Origin: Liriodendron chinense
Lineage: Eukaryota > Streptophyta > Magnoliopsida > Magnoliales > Magnoliaceae
Assembly (NCBI GenBank): GCA_003013855.2
Contig: PVNU02000424.1
Location: 3,720,001 to 3,784,000 of the forward strand
Reading direction: 5' to 3'
Length of the DNA: 64,000 nucleotides
Numbering within the stretch: position 1 is the stretch's first letter; every line of letters starts with the position of its first letter. A program made the position numbers and the translations under genes. This document shows positions 31,536 through 44,914 of this stretch, in pieces. The notes under the pieces were generated by a model, which made no database searches, was not told the origin of the DNA, and saw only the letters and a list, made by a program, of their open reading frames with translations.

Positions 31536-33209
31536 TTTCTTTCCTAACCTATTCCGGACATGGCTGGCAGTTGATCGTACGGGTGTCCGGAATCTTTTAA
31601 ACAGGTAAAGGCTAAGGCGGGCAGAACCCCGCAATCCTGTTCATGTTGAACGCACCGTGATAGACAACCTTGATTTGGAAGTCGCTGTTAAATCTGACGG
31701 ATGTTCCCTGTTCCCAAAACTCATGAAGGGGATTAAGGCTGTTGGGAGGTGGAGCGCACCCTCACAGAATTGTGAGCAACGTAAGGCCCCAAACTGGATT
31801 GACTAAGGGAAATGTGAGGATGTGGCTCATTTTGTGGCCGAAGGAGTCCGTCAGACGATACGTGGTCTATGTGCATTGCACATGAGGAACAGGCAACTTT
31901 GTAGGGTGTGTTGACTGAAAACCCTCAAAATCTCCTCATCCGAAGATGTAAAACTACGGCACTTAACTGTGTGAGACTCGTCTTGCTCGCTGACATAAAA
32001 TGGATCGGGTGCCTTACCAGCAGTAGAAGCTAGAAATGGATGGAAATTCCATACCTTTCCCTGCATTTCAGAAAAATCCCATAAAATACCAAAACATTGC
32101 AAAATCACCTTTTCAAAAATCACAAAAAAATATTTCCCTTGCTTTCAAATCAAATATTTGCAAAAATCACAAAAAATATTTCCCTTGCTTTCAAATCAAA
32201 TATTTTCAAAAAATCACAAAAATATTTCCTTTGTTTTCAATAACCGATCTCTATCCTGACCACCCAGGTAAAGATTCGGATCACATATTTGCAAAAATCA
32301 CAAAAATTGACATTATCCCCAGCACTACACTTCAGGAGTCTTGAACTCCGCTCACTTCACAATTTGGGATGAAGGATCCGATCCCTCGCAAATTGGAATC
32401 TTGACCAAAACTGGCGACCAAGCACCGTCTCAATCGCATTTATGCCCAGAAGAACATCTTGAAGTCGGATAACATCCTCGCACATTCTCATTAGTAAAGA
32501 AACAACATCTTGGGACGATGGACCTGATCGATCACGGGTCGGGATCTTGACCAACTCGCTGACTAAACACCCGTATAAAAAAGGAAAATCCCCAGGGGAG
32601 CATAACCCTACAAGCAATAAGCTCAAAATTCTTTGCATCTCCAGCAAAAGCAAAATCATCAAACTGAAAGAGAATGAGCCAAGCCATGCATTTATCATGC
32701 ATCTCCATGCATCAGCATCCATCGCATCAATCATCATGTTTACCTACTTTCAAAATAAAAGCTGGTTAGCCAAAGACCCCACAGGCATCCCTAATGGAGG
32801 CGCATGCAAACCAGATTTTCATTTCAAAAAGACAAAAAATATTCCTATTTGCAAATAAAAACCCCACGGAGTATCACTCCCCAGAGTGGGTATCTTTTCA
32901 AAAATCCAAAAATCTTTTCCCAGTAGAGCGTTCTGCCTCCAAAACACCAGGAGATTCTTCCATATCTTTGGGTAGGAGCCGATGCAAAAATCAAATAAGA
33001 TCCGATGTCTCGCGGTTTCCCCGAAGACCAATGGATCCAATGCACTCAAAGTACGGTCGAACTGAACTCCAGTGTCAATGCGGTCGTACCACATGCCAAG
33101 ATACGAAAAGATGAAAGCCAAAAGGCTCGATCAAAGAAACCATTTGAACAGGTGGAAATGATGAATTGTAACCCAAGAATCAAAATCAACAGATTGGGTG
33201 GAAAGAGTT
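31536..33209. other. 3' non-coding region of copy B
   Basis: Matches 7796-9464. An AT-rich tandem repeat lies at about 32100-32240. The antisense reading frame seen in A and C is frameshifted here. Confidence 0.4.
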
Positions 33210-34070
33210 CACCCGCACATACCTAGGCGAGGATGCCTGAAGTACCTTGACTGAGTCCAAGTCGGCGTAGTAGAATCCCGTAAGACTACATGACGCAGGG
33301 CATCTAACCACTTTGACAGTCAAGCGAAACAAGTATTCCTGAAGTGATCAGAGAAAACATCAAAACATCACACAATCAATCTCAGGGTCGGTATCCTCGT
33401 AAGACTACGGACGCAGAGGCTCTACTGTACCTTTCCGATGTTAGTACCGATCGAGAATGGAAGGGTTGCGATTGGGTACCCAGGTTGCAGCAAACTGCAG
33501 GGACAATCGCAACGTTTTCTCCAAACTTCCGCAGTATGTGCGAGTTATTAATCTCCAAACAATCAACTGACTCAGATACAAAGGACAGCAAAGATTCTAG
33601 ACCACAATCTAGGAAAGAATGAATTACAAACCAAGCATCAAAACCAGCAGATCGGGTGGAAAGAGTTCACCCGCACATACCTAGGCGTGGATGCCTGAAG
33701 TACCTTGACTGAGTCCAAGTCAGCGTAGTAGAATCCCGTAAGACTACATGACGCAGGGCATCTAACCACTTTGACAGTCAAGCGAAACAAGTACTCCTGG
33801 AGTGATCCGGGAAAACATCAAACATACAATCAAACACCGGGGTCAGTATCCTCGTAAGACTACGGACGCAGAGGCTCTACTGTACCTTTCCGATGTTAGT
33901 ACCGATCGGGAATGGAAGGGTTGCGATTAGGGTACCCAGGTTGCAGCAAACTGCAGGGACAATCGCAACGTTTTCTCCAAACTCCCGCGGTATGTGCGAG
34001 TGATCGAGTTCCAGACAATCAACTGGCACAAATGCAAAGGCAAGCAAAGATTTCAGACCATGATCCATGA
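33210..34070. repeat. 458-bp direct duplication, copy B
   Basis: Two units starting with CACCCGCACATACC at 33210 and about 33668, homologous to the duplication in copy A. Confidence 0.7.
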
Positions 34071-34132
34071 ATGACCGGGTCCAAAGTGAGGTGTCCACTC
34101 GCTTTGGCATTCGGTTGCACGCAGCCTCTGCC

Positions 34133-34141
34133 AAAGAGGGG
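34133..34141 (+). other. Polypurine tract of copy B
   Basis: AAAGAGGGG four bases before LTR-2; would prime plus-strand DNA synthesis. Confidence 0.75.
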
Positions 34142-34145
34142 CATC

Positions 34146-35526
34146 TGTAGACACCCCACCTTCGGCTACACTACTGGTAGAGATAGCTGGATGAATGGAG
34201 GACCATACCCCCAAATCCTAAGTCCAAACTCAGCCAAACTCACCCTTAAAAGCCCCAATCCATAGTCCAGCTTAAGCTTGAACCCAGTCAACCCACCCCT
34301 AAACATCAGCCTGAAAAACCCCCCATAAGAAAAGCCAGTCAAAAAATCCTAAAAAAGTCATACTCACTGAGTCAACCCACTGAGTCAACCCACTGAGTCA
34401 ACCCGCTGAGTTAACCCGTTGAGTCAACCCGCTGAGTCAACCCGTCGAGTCAAAACACCGAGTCAACCCACCGAGTCAAATCACTGAGTCAACCCACTGA
34501 GTCAACTCACCGAGTTAGCCCACCGAGTCAAAACAGCAACCCCGAGAAATGACCGTACCACGCGCTGGAAACCGAGGAGCGTCCGTACGGGGGCCGCCCA
34601 AAATTATTTACGCAAACTGCCACTGCCCTCTGCTATAAATACCCCTCTCCCCTTCTCATTTCGCCAATCCAGCCCAGAGAGAGTCCGTCTGTTCCGAGTC
34701 TTTCTCCACCCCCTTAGCCCACCTTTCCACCAAGGAGAGCCCGAGTGAGGAGTGCCTAGCCCTGGTCCAGCCCAGCCTAACCACTAGTCCAAGCCTCCCA
34801 AGCCATCCAAGTCTTGATCCAACCACTCGAAGCCAACCCTTGCGACATCTCCGTCCATCCAGCTACTCTTTTTCCAGCATTATCTCATTTGCATCTAGCA
34901 TAAGTGCAACATTTACTTTTCTTCCAACCCCCCTACTTCACTGCAAGCACTTTGATTATTCAAATACACAGCATGCATTTCACATAAAGCACCTGTCAGT
35001 TCGAGCGTATGCTCTGGGCTTGCCTGTTAGTGGAACCTGCCCATCAAGAACTCTTACTGTTCAGACCTGCATTCATGCATCATGTCATCTATGAGAATGC
35101 ACGAGGATTAAATCAGACTTTCAAGTATTAGTTTGATTATGTGAAGTAAAGACCGTACTTCAGTACGGGCAGTGTGTGAGGTGCTTAACCTCTTCCCACC
35201 CTGTAACCGTGATCTCTTACCTCGAATCTCTGGCCGCAGATCAAAAGGAGTCATTTTAGAGGAAGGAATCTTCGGATCCCCTTCTCTAACGTTTCTACGG
35301 GGTCTAGCCGACTGTAGATTCGAAGTAACTGGCTAGTGGCGACTCTGGTCTTATATAAACTCATTTAAACACATCCAGCTTAACACGATAACCAAACAAA
35401 GCCCTCGAGAACGAGGCAAGCCAGTGGCACAAATAAAGATTCGCACGCACGCACCTCTTCTTCCTCTTTTCCCGAAAGGAAAGGGACGGACGTCGTGTGG
35501 GAGCGCAGAAACGGCGAGGGTCCACA
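34146..35526 (+). repeat. LTR-2 (3' LTR of copy B)
   Basis: 1381 bp, TGTAGACACC...GGTCCACA. TATA box at 34634-34641. It lacks the 149-bp duplication of LTR-1 but has more TGAGTCA units. The downstream flank is not a primer site, so this is the right end of the array. Confidence 0.9.
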
Positions 35527-35978
35527 CAAGACGACCAGTCGTCCGACCGGTCAAATTAAGGTTTGGGCTTAGCTTTTCTTGTTGTCCTAAATTGGGCTTT
35601 GACGATCGTTCGGCCATAGGGTCCAGACTAGTCGGCGGCCTTATTTTGCTAGCTTTATGAGTTGTATTTTACAGCAGTAGGGGCAACCTCTTATGTCAAT
35701 GTTTGGGTGGTCTTTTGGGACACTTAAGGCCAATCTAAGATTACTACAAGTATGCCTAATGGGTCAAGGTCATCTAGAGGTTTGGGTTTTGTTTTGGTTT
35801 GGTTCAAGGTTCAAGGCTCACCAAGGCATCTCTTTTATCTGTTTCTTCTTCCTTGATGCAGCAGGTCCGCTTGAGTCTTCAGTCTTCGCCTTCTTTAAGG
35901 TCAACCAACACTAGACTCACTGACCTACGTATTTGACAAACAAGGTGCACTAGTATGCCACAGAAAAGTGCACTAACA
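35527..35978. mobile_element. Fragment of an S1-family LTR
   Basis: Resembles the right part of 20325-22280, including an ACCGGTC remnant and the terminal GTGCACTAACA. The giant array appears to have inserted into this LTR; the left part would lie outside the window. Confidence 0.65.
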
Positions 35979-36283
35979 GTACTATCTTTATGCAATGTCA
36001 TGTGTCTTCTTCCCATTCGCTCTCCTCAGCCCAATCAAAAATAGGGTACAACACTGCCCCCCATGTCACCTAACCTTTAATCAAAAGGTTAGTGTAACGT
36101 TGATTTGAGCTTTTATCATAAATGCGCCTACACTACTACTCCACATGTCAATCTCCCATTGCTCTGTCATGGTCGAGAACAAAACCAAATGATGGTTCTG
36201 TTACTTCTTTTTTGTTGTAGACATGACACGTAGCATCTTCCTTAAATGAACATCTTGTACAAGGAGTCATCATCATTCTATCA
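35979..36283. other. No gene recognised
   Basis: Unassigned sequence between the S1 fragment and the PMD relic. It may be upstream sequence of the relic gene. Confidence 0.3.
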
Positions 36284-37611
36284 TTGATGCTCATATCCTT
36301 GACCGATATATACACCCATTTAAAAAGATTTCGAATTATGTCTCTCTTCTTTCACATTTTACTTCTCCTTACCAGAATTCTCTTGATACTCTCATGGTTG
36401 CTTCATCATCTTCTTCTCCTACTTATCATTAACATCACTTTGTTGAAGAATTGGAACAGATGCACCCCAAAATCATAGAAGAAATCATCTACTCTGTTCT
36501 GGTCAATCAAAATTTATCTTATCTAGCGCTAGGCCCAGCCTTTGATTCTTCGATCTTTCCTGATAAATTATCACTGATAAGGTCGTTCTTTCCCTTATGC
36601 ATAGGTGAGAAACTTATCATACAGTCCGATTCACTTCCAGATCCAAACAATTCTTTCAAATCACCCAAAGCTTGGCCGAGACAACAAGATGGATGGACAT
36701 AATGGTATGATAGGGTGTCCCAACAACATGGCGAGACCTGGAAACGCATTGGTATCTATGACTGTATTACCATTTCACTTCGAAATCAAGGGCCAGACAT
36801 GTCTCTGCTCACCATGACTCTACCGTATTAGATTCGATCGACTAACTCCTTCCATTTTAGATGTGGACCCATGAGTCCTACCATCATGGATGCTTGTGCC
36901 TTCACCCATCTATTTCCTTTCGGAGAACCTGTCTTCCCAAGCTTTGCCCAACATGAAGTATATACCTTCGAATTTACTGACAAGACAAAGAGTCATACTC
37001 GGTCTTTTCTTCAACTTAACACAAACTGACCGCCTTGGTCGATCTTTAAGAACACACGACATTATTTTTGGTATGGCTCTGCTTCTACATATTCTGTGTA
37101 AGTTCCTCGCAAGTTACCAAGGAATACATGCACTTAGCTGAAGCCTTGGCTCACAGCCACCAACTAGCCCTTGCTCCTTTCTTTCTCGGTTATGTTTATC
37201 GCTGCATGTCCAATGCTACCTCCAAAGGCTTCTACTCGAGTGGAGGATCCATTTGGTTTGTCGAAGTGTGGTTGACAAAATATTTCACTCAGTCATTACT
37301 ACCGCCATCCCTCCATTAAGTTCATTTCTCGTGTTCAGTCAACAGAATCTGAAGTACAACCGAGCCACCAATTCCTTTGAGTACTATCGGGAATTCTTCA
37401 TGTCCCTCACCATCAATCAATAAGACTAAGAATTCACCCCCTTCAGCAACAAAGAATTTGGTCCAACCTAGTTCACTAGTGAATACGAAATAGGCGATGT
37501 TATCTCAATGAAACGGGGAGATTTATCTTGACAAAGCTATCTGACATGCAGAGACCTTCCCTACAGCGGTACTGTCAAATCAGGGATCAATGCTAAAGCT
37601 GGTGTTAAGCA

Positions 37612-39524
37612 TTAAATTGCGCATTTTACTCACACTTGGGGCGCTTGCACTTTGTGAAAGCTAGATCGAAGCTAGTAGAACTATGACTAAGTCCTAGAGG
37701 GGGAGGTGATTGGGACCTTAATTAAACTAATCTAAAGCATTAACACTTAGGCTTCCAAGCCAATCGGGTCCAATCACATATACTATAAAATAATATAGCA
37801 TTCAAGCAACTAATCTACTTTGTGAAAATACATCTTGTGTGTGAATCTACCAATCATGTACATAGCATACATTTCATTCAAGCATTCATATAATTAACAA
37901 TTAAACTAACAATGATAGAATAACAATGTGCTCAAAGCAATCACAGACACTAGCATATAGTGGTTTAGTTACCCTACTCCACTTCTGGTTGTCGTACCTA
38001 ACTTATGAGTAGACTGGATTTCACTAAATGAAAGTTTTAAATCAGGTTAACATCTCAACCTATAACGGAGGTTTTTACAACGGGTTCACCTCTCAACCCA
38101 AATGGAGGTTTTCTAGGTCACCTCTCAACTTGCAAGTATGCACCTGTGCCGGTAGAACACGTACACACTTGTGTCGGTGGCTCCCTTTGGAGACTTGACA
38201 ATTTAGGCTCTACACAAGTGCCAAGGTCCTACATAAGAACCTAAATTTAGGCTCTACACAAGAACCTCACGTATACTCCCACCAGAGGCTTCCCTTGAAG
38301 ACTTAATTCAGGCTCTACTAAAGAACCATGGTTTTACACAAGAACCTGGGTTAAGTTTGGGTCACAAACTCTCACACTCTAATCTACAAAAGGAAAGAAC
38401 ATGATCGAACTCTTATAATTTATAACTTGTCGGATTGAGCCCTTTTTGTCGCTTCATTCTTAGGTTGCTTCTTCTAGCTCTTCCGTGCTTTAATCAGCTC
38501 CCATTTGCTCCCCCTGATCAGTGATGTTGATGTTTTGTCAATGCTTCGGCTACCTTACATATGATGCTCCTTTTGAGATGCCCAAGGTGAGGAGATGGTG
38601 AATTTTCTATAACTTTAGGATAGCCTTTGGTTTAAGGTTGTGGAATTACCTAGATGGATCTCCTAGAGAATTTAGACATAGGTTTACCTATTTGAATCAG
38701 TGTCTAAAGTCTAGAGATCAAGAGGGAACAAGTCAATCTTTAATTGAGCTTTAAATGCTCCAACATGTGATAAATCACAAGAAAGATTACTTGATTTGGG
38801 TTATGATTAGAGCCTAATGATGGTTGCTATAGTGGTGGCTTCTAATGTACTAAAATTCCTCTCAAAAGCAAAAAAATTGAGTTGCAAATATACAAAGTAA
38901 AAGCTCAAATGGTTGAAAAATGGGTAGGAACAGCTAGTTGTCGGTTGGTCGACTCAAATTGTCGGCATGCGGAAATGTGCCGTCGGCCAACCGAAAATGG
39001 GTGTCGAGCACCGATCGAATATCCTTCTATGGTTGCTGTCTTATTTAATCACAAATCGGTCAGCCGGTTGAATTAGGCCTGGACAAATATCATCTTTATT
39101 GTCCAGATATGGACACTTTTGGCATGTCGACGCGATCAGTCGGTCGGCCAAATAGGCTATCAGCCAGTCGATAATTTGGTCAATAACAATATGAGTTTTG
39201 CTGTTTGGGGTGTATTTTTACAAAAGCTCACGAACTTCTTAGGCCTTACAAAGGGTGGTCTTTTGGAACTCCTAAGGCCAGTCTATCATGACTAAAAGTT
39301 TACCTATTGGGTCCTAAGTCATCTAGATATTGAGGTTGTTTTGGTTTTAAAGGGTCAGGGTCACCAACGCACCTCTGATTTACCTATATCTTCTTCATTT
39401 ATGCTTCTTATCCACTTAAATCTTCGGTCTTCAACTTTTCAAGGCATAACCGACATTACAACACATGGACGCTCGTAATTGATAACTAAGGTGTACTAGT
39501 ACGCCACAAATAAGTGCACTAACA
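37612..39524. mobile_element. Solo LTR, family S1, copy b
   Basis: Starts TTAAATTGCG (S1a has TGAAATTGCG) and ends AAGTGCACTAACA, about 1.9 kb. The flanks AAGCA (37607-37611) and GAGTA (39525-39529) match at three of five bases, which fits a decayed target duplication. It contains degraded forms of the ACCGGTC palindromes and is clearly older than S1a. Confidence 0.65.
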
Positions 39525-41009
39525 GAGTAATACTGCTCAACCCTCTTACCACGCCAATTTGGTTGGCTTAATGCATGCCCATTCCATTCTCTCATAGTTC
39601 AGCAAACCAACCTCCTTATCGTCAAACCATAGTTGCTTCAGGTAGCTAGATACCGAACTCTCCACAGCAGCTTCAAGACAATCCAATATGCTTTTAATCT
39701 TCCCATGCTTATTAATTGTCCTCAACGATTAAGGATCATTCAATAAATGGTGGGATGGATACTATCGCTCGATAGTGATCGAGCCCAAGGGAACACTCAT
39801 CGACCGCTTTTGTCTCAAGGTTGAGAAGACAACAACTGAAAGAAGAAAACTTCAACTAATGCTCCAAAGAAACAACCAGTCAGGACCAGTCAAGCAGTCA
39901 CTCAGTCAAAGAAAATTGCTCAAACCACCTTGACCACTCCTGTGGCGAAAAAGCGGTTGAGATTGTTCCTCCTTCCCCAAAAAGGCAAAAGGTCACTGCT
40001 AAAGGACCTTTGAAGAAAGATTCACCAAGACAGCCACCACCCTCTCCTGCTGTAGATTTCAATCCTTCTGCTAGCTTGACCATTCCAATCATTCCTCCAG
40101 TGCCCACTGGCAGGTGTGGTCGAATCAGAATACAGTCGTTAGGTAATTTCTCTGCCTTGCTCCGTAAAAACTACCTAGAAAGTTTGTCATACTGACTCGA
40201 TGTTATTTGCCTTCATCAGTGCTCAAAGAAACTTCAGCCACAGAGCAAGCAATTCTGAATGCTCCCTTCCTAGAATCAGAACCATTCCTAGAGACCTCAA
40301 CCGCGGTCGAACCGCACGTGCCACCGACAGAATTGGTGATTTCTTATTCAGAAGCCACGAAAAGTGATCCTCTTCCTCCAATCGACTAAAGTTAAGAAGC
40401 CACGATTAGTGAAGAAACACTGATGTCCGCTCCATCCAATGTTCTTCCACTAGCACAACCCACTACCTCAGTAGTTTTGTGTCTTCAAATGGGAATTCCC
40501 GTTGATCAAGTACCTACCTGTTCATCGCAACTGAAATCATCGTCCATGCTTAGTCACCTTCCTGTCATTAGGCCACCTCATCTTGAACCGTCAGCCTCTG
40601 CCATTACTTCTTCTAACCCGAAGCTGCTTTTGATTAAAGAAACTCTAGCCACTCTTAGACAAACTCTCAACCTAAGTGCACCTTCAACCCAATCATCTAT
40701 CCCTGAAGTAAGGAAGTTAAAGAATGTTCTTTTGTCTCTTTTTCATTCGGCATCAGAATTGTTATCTTCTAATGGGTTAGAGGATTTTGAAAATTTGGTA
40801 CATCAATACCAAGAGTTGGCCCAGTCAAATACGAGTTTATCTGCTAAACTATCTGCTCTGCTCGACGTTTAAAGTATCATTTTCATATATAGGAAAACTC
40901 ATCATGCGACAAAAGAAGCTCAGGCCACCTATACGAATGTAAAGATAGAATTAAGTGAGGTTAAAGTAGTAGAAAGGTTGGAAACTATTTATACGAGAAA
41001 ATCGCTCTC

Positions 41010-42952
41010 TGTTGAACCTCCAATTTATACATTGCATTGCCCATTACATGACATGGTTTGCATGATTTTCATGATTTAAAGGCCCATCTAACACATGTTT
41101 TGTGATTATAGGAATGAGAGCGGACTTCACTCAATTAGAGACCAAAAAGGGGCCATTTGGAGCCTTTGATGAAGGCCCAAGGTGGACCAAAGAAAGAAGG
41201 AAGCAAAGAAAGAAGAAAATAGAAGAAAGAAAGGAAGAAAATAAGAAGAAAAAGAGACCGACCGGTCTTGACCGGTCGGCCAAGGAAGCCCGACCGGTCT
41301 TGACCGGTCGGCCATGCTTGCTGGAGTAATGCCAAAGAGGGCCTGACCGGTCATGACCGGTCGGCCAGCCCTGTCCGACCGGTCGTGACCGGTCGGCCAT
41401 GCAAGTTTCAGATTCCAGATTCTAAAACAGCAATGTATTCCCACACCTGGTTTTTCAGACCAGTTTTCTGGGTTTATCTTGATGATATTTGAAAATCCAA
41501 CACATCCATGTCGAAGAGGAGCTCGACGCCGAACTAACCCAAGTGGTTTCGTGTCGATCGGAGCTACGGATTGACCGTGGTGGCCAAAACAATACGAACT
41601 GTCCAGAAAGTTCCAGATTTCGCTGTTCAACTCTGGGCCGGTCCAGAGGACTCATCATTGATGATATGAAGAATCTAGTTTGACCATCTTTTAGAACACA
41701 TCCATATATAAATAACCACAAAAGTTTCAGATCAAAAGGATGTGTGGTTTGATCGTACCGGTTGAAGAAAGATGGACCATCCAGAAAGCTCCAACTGCGC
41801 AGAGTTTATAAAAGCCCTAATTGTTCTAATTTTCGGACCATATTCTGGGGTTGTTTTGGACAATCTAATCCATCCATCATGTAGAGGAGGAAGTTTTCTA
41901 CCAATGTTCAAAATTTGAGATCCATCCGACCTCTGTACACTCCGGGGCGTTGAAAGCAAGATGACTGGTTCTGAAGGTACCCAAAGTGCGCGATTTTGAG
42001 AGGCGGTCGGTGATGTGATTGGTGGGCCCATTCAGAGGATAATCTTGGAAATCTAAATCATCTATGAGGAAGATCACATTACAAGGAAGCTACAAATCAA
42101 ATTTGAGGGCAATCCGACCATTGGTTAAGCCGTACCAAGCGAAACAAATTCTGCTATGTTGCTGTACTATTGCTGCACTATAAAAGGAGGTGCTCTCTTC
42201 TATTCCAAATCAACCAAGGACGTGGGAAGCAAGGAGTTCAAGTCCTAGGAGGCTACTTAGCCTCCTCCAGCTAGTTTTTCTTCCTTTTCTTAGTTCTAGT
42301 TCTAGTTTTAATATGTTTTTCCTTAGCTAACCTCTTAGCTAGAGCTAGAGGTGAAATTTGTAGTTGGTTCCAATGCTTTAATTCTTTTATTTCAAGTACC
42401 CTTTTCTTAATTTTGGATTTTGAAGTTCTAGTTTGAATAAAGTTTGGTTTTTTAGAAGTTTTGTGAGAGTTTGTGTGCTCCGGACATGAGTTCCTTGCAA
42501 TTCTCTAAGATTACCATGATTGGGTTGTTTGAATTAGAATTGTAGTAACCCTTGAGCATGCCATAGTCCATAGGCATGGCTGTTACTCCGAAGGCTACAA
42601 GTTCAAGTTCTATGTGCTTCATTAGAACTAGAAATCAAATTTCCAGATTTAAGTGGGATTGTTTGTGCTTGAATGTTATATCTTCCAATTAGATGAGAGA
42701 TAGGACTTTGATTCTAATTGTGTTGTACTTGGATGAATGGATTGGCATTGGACTACCACAAGTGGATCCTTAATGCTCTAGTTCTTCTTAATTTCAGATT
42801 TTTCTATTTTATGTGAAAAACTATCTTCTCAAACTTCTTAGATTCTAGTTATTAGAGTACTTGGAATTGTTTACCTCTTTCCCTGTGGATCGACCTCGGT
42901 CTTACCGAGATTTATTATTACATCGCAGCCTTACACTTGAGGCAAGCGAACA
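41010..42952. mobile_element. Solo LTR, family S2
   Basis: 1943 bp, TGTTGAACCT...AAGCGAACA, with a perfect 5-bp target duplication CTCTC (41005-41009 and 42953-42957) inside the coiled-coil part of the relic gene. The ends differ from S1, so this is another LTR family. It carries four palindromes of the CCGACCGGTC type at 41258-41396. Confidence 0.8.
41258..41396. repeat. Four near-perfect CCGACCGGTC palindromes in S2
   Basis: At 41258, 41290, 41343 and 41375, each 22 bp with a variable centre (CTTG, CATG or CGTG). The arm is the one found in the S1 LTR. Confidence 0.8.
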
Positions 42953-43248
42953 CTCTCTTTGACCGATAACTTGCGAATATAGATGCCCAAATTGTGAACC
43001 TGAAGAATAAGCTAATGACCTTGGAGGACAATCATGCTTCAATAATGAAGTAAAAGGAACTTCAAGAAGAGACGATCAAGTCATTGATCGTGTTTGCCAA
43101 TGAAAAAGTCTCCTCCGTTAAAAGACTTAGCCTCAAGGAGCAAAAAGCAAAAGTCGACAGAGATTAACTTAAGATGCAAAGAATGAAATTATTTGAAAAA
43201 ATGTTATCATTTTCGACCTTCTCCTTCGATTAATCTGTAATGATCTAC

Positions 43249-44914
43249 TGTAGACACCCCACCTTCAGCTACAAAGTTGGTTAATATAGTTGGATGGATG
43301 GAGGTCCATACCCCCAAATCCTAAATCCAAACTCAGTCAAACTCACCCTTGCAAGCCCTAATCTATAGCCTAACTCAAGCCTAAACCCAGTCAACTCACC
43401 CATAAACACCAGCCCGAAAAACTATCCATAGAAAAAATCAGTCTAAAATTTCCTAAAAAGTCAAACTTGGTGAGTCAACCCGCTGAGTCAAATCACTAAG
43501 TCAACTCACTGGGTAAGCCCAATCCTTACACCCAGTTGACTCACCATATCAACCCATCTTTCAAACCCATTTAACTCACCTAATTCTGATCCACAACTTC
43601 GTGGCAACTCGAAACCTCGGACCTAAGGTTTTCTTGCTTCAGGTTCGAAGTTCATACACTCCGAAGCTGAAGCAGAGCGTCTGTACATGCGACACCTATG
43701 GGACCGCTCGAGCCTATTTACGGGAACTACCACTTCCCGCAGCTATAAATACCCCATCTCCATTTTATTTCCAGCACCCCTTAACATCCAGAAACATCCA
43801 TCAATTTTAAGTCCATCTCCACCCCCTTTAGTCCATTCCTCCACCGAGGAGAGCCCGAGTGGGAAGAGTCCAGCCCAGCCTGACCTTATTTAAGCTTCTC
43901 AAGCTATCTAAGTCCCGATCTTAGCCGCTCAAATCTAATCCTTACGATACCTTCGTCCATCCAGCTACTCTTATACCAGCATTATCTCATTCGCATCTAG
44001 TATAGCTCAACATTTATTATTCTTCCAACTCCCCTGCTTATCATTCCACTATAAGCACTTGATCAGATCTTAGCGTATCCTCTGAGGTTCGCCGGTTCAC
44101 CCAAAACTTGCCCATCAGAAACTCTGATCGATCAAACACACATCATCATCTCGCACAAAGCACCTGTCAGTTTGAGCGTATGTTATGGGCTTGCCTATCT
44201 AATTGAAACCTGTTCATCGGAAACTCTTACTGTTCAGACCCATATTCATGCATTATATCATCCATGAGAATGTACGAGGATTAATTCAGACTTTCAAGTA
44301 TTACTTAGATTTTGTGAAGTAAAGACCGTACATCTGTATGGGCAGAGTGGGTGCCTAACACATTCCTACTATGTAACCATGACCCCTTACCTCGAATCTC
44401 TAACCGCATATAAAAAAGAGTCATTTTAGAGGAAGAAATTTTCGGATTCTCTTCTCTAACATTTCTGCAGGGTTTAGCCGACTGTAAATTTGAAATAACT
44501 AACTAATGGTGACTCCAGTCTTATACGAACCTATCCAAACATATCAATCGAAACCCGATCACACGAAGAGAAAAAAAAACCCTCAAGAAAGAGGCAAGCC
44601 AGTGGTAGCAGCGATTCGCGCACCCTCGAAGGGGGGAAACGCGGAAAGGTGAGCGTCCATAGAATGACGACTCCGTTAGGGATATGCTAGTTCCAGTAGT
44701 CGTGATCCGACTTGAAAAATAGAATCTCCCGAGTACTTAAAAGTTGCCAGTCCTCATACATTCTCATTTGCATCATCATCGCATGCATTCATTAAAAATA
44801 ATCCTACAAATCCAGAAAAAATCTCAAAAACCCAAAAACATACTTCCTGACCATTACACATATTCGAGCTGACATTTCCAAACAACTTTGCATCACAGCT
44901 CAGTCCATATAGAT
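43249..44914 (+). mobile_element. LTR-3 and leader of a truncated giant element
   Basis: A diverged LTR (43249-44661) with TGTAGACACC, TATA box at 43744-43751 and end GCGTCCATA. A decayed primer site TGACGACTCCGTTAGGGA follows at 44665-44682, then leader sequence homologous to 11916-12125 up to about 44914. There is no polypurine tract upstream, so it is a 5' LTR. Gag and everything beyond have been lost; the sequence switches abruptly to the integrase relic of element D. Confidence 0.75.

Larger units (their letters stand above)
10399..35526 (+). mobile_element. Giant Ogre/Tat-like LTR retrotransposon, copy B (complete, degenerate)
   Basis: A full-length Ty3/gypsy element of about 25 kb, or 23 kb without the nested solo LTR at 20325-22280. 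Order: LTR-1, primer site, gag, protease, RT, RNase H, second RNase H-like domain, integrase, hairpin array, antisense DUF7745-like gene, antisense PMD gene, antisense promoter, hairpin-pair array, tandem duplication, polypurine tract, LTR-2. The domain order and the second RNase H are known hallmarks of the Tat lineage, and the great length fits Ogre. The reading frames contain many stops and several frameshifts. The LTRs differ at many positions, so the copy is not recent. Confidence 0.88.
36284..43240 (+). pseudogene. Relic plant mobile domain gene of element D, split by two solo LTRs
   Basis: Read across stops and frameshifts, 36451-37606 contains the PMD signatures: GETWKRIGIYDCI, then a CGPMSPTIMDA segment (the PCG..TPT.D motif), then HQLALAPFFLGYVYRCMS and an aromatic segment ending VWLTKYF. 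The protein resumes after the first solo LTR (39525) with a segment that reads like LPRQFG, then a Ser/Pro/Thr-rich tail (40207-40870). After the second solo LTR (42958) comes a coiled-coil segment such as VNLKNKLMTLEDN. It belongs to the same broad family as passenger gene 1 but is clearly divergent. Its 3' end faces the 3' end of the pol relic on the opposite strand. Confidence 0.65.
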
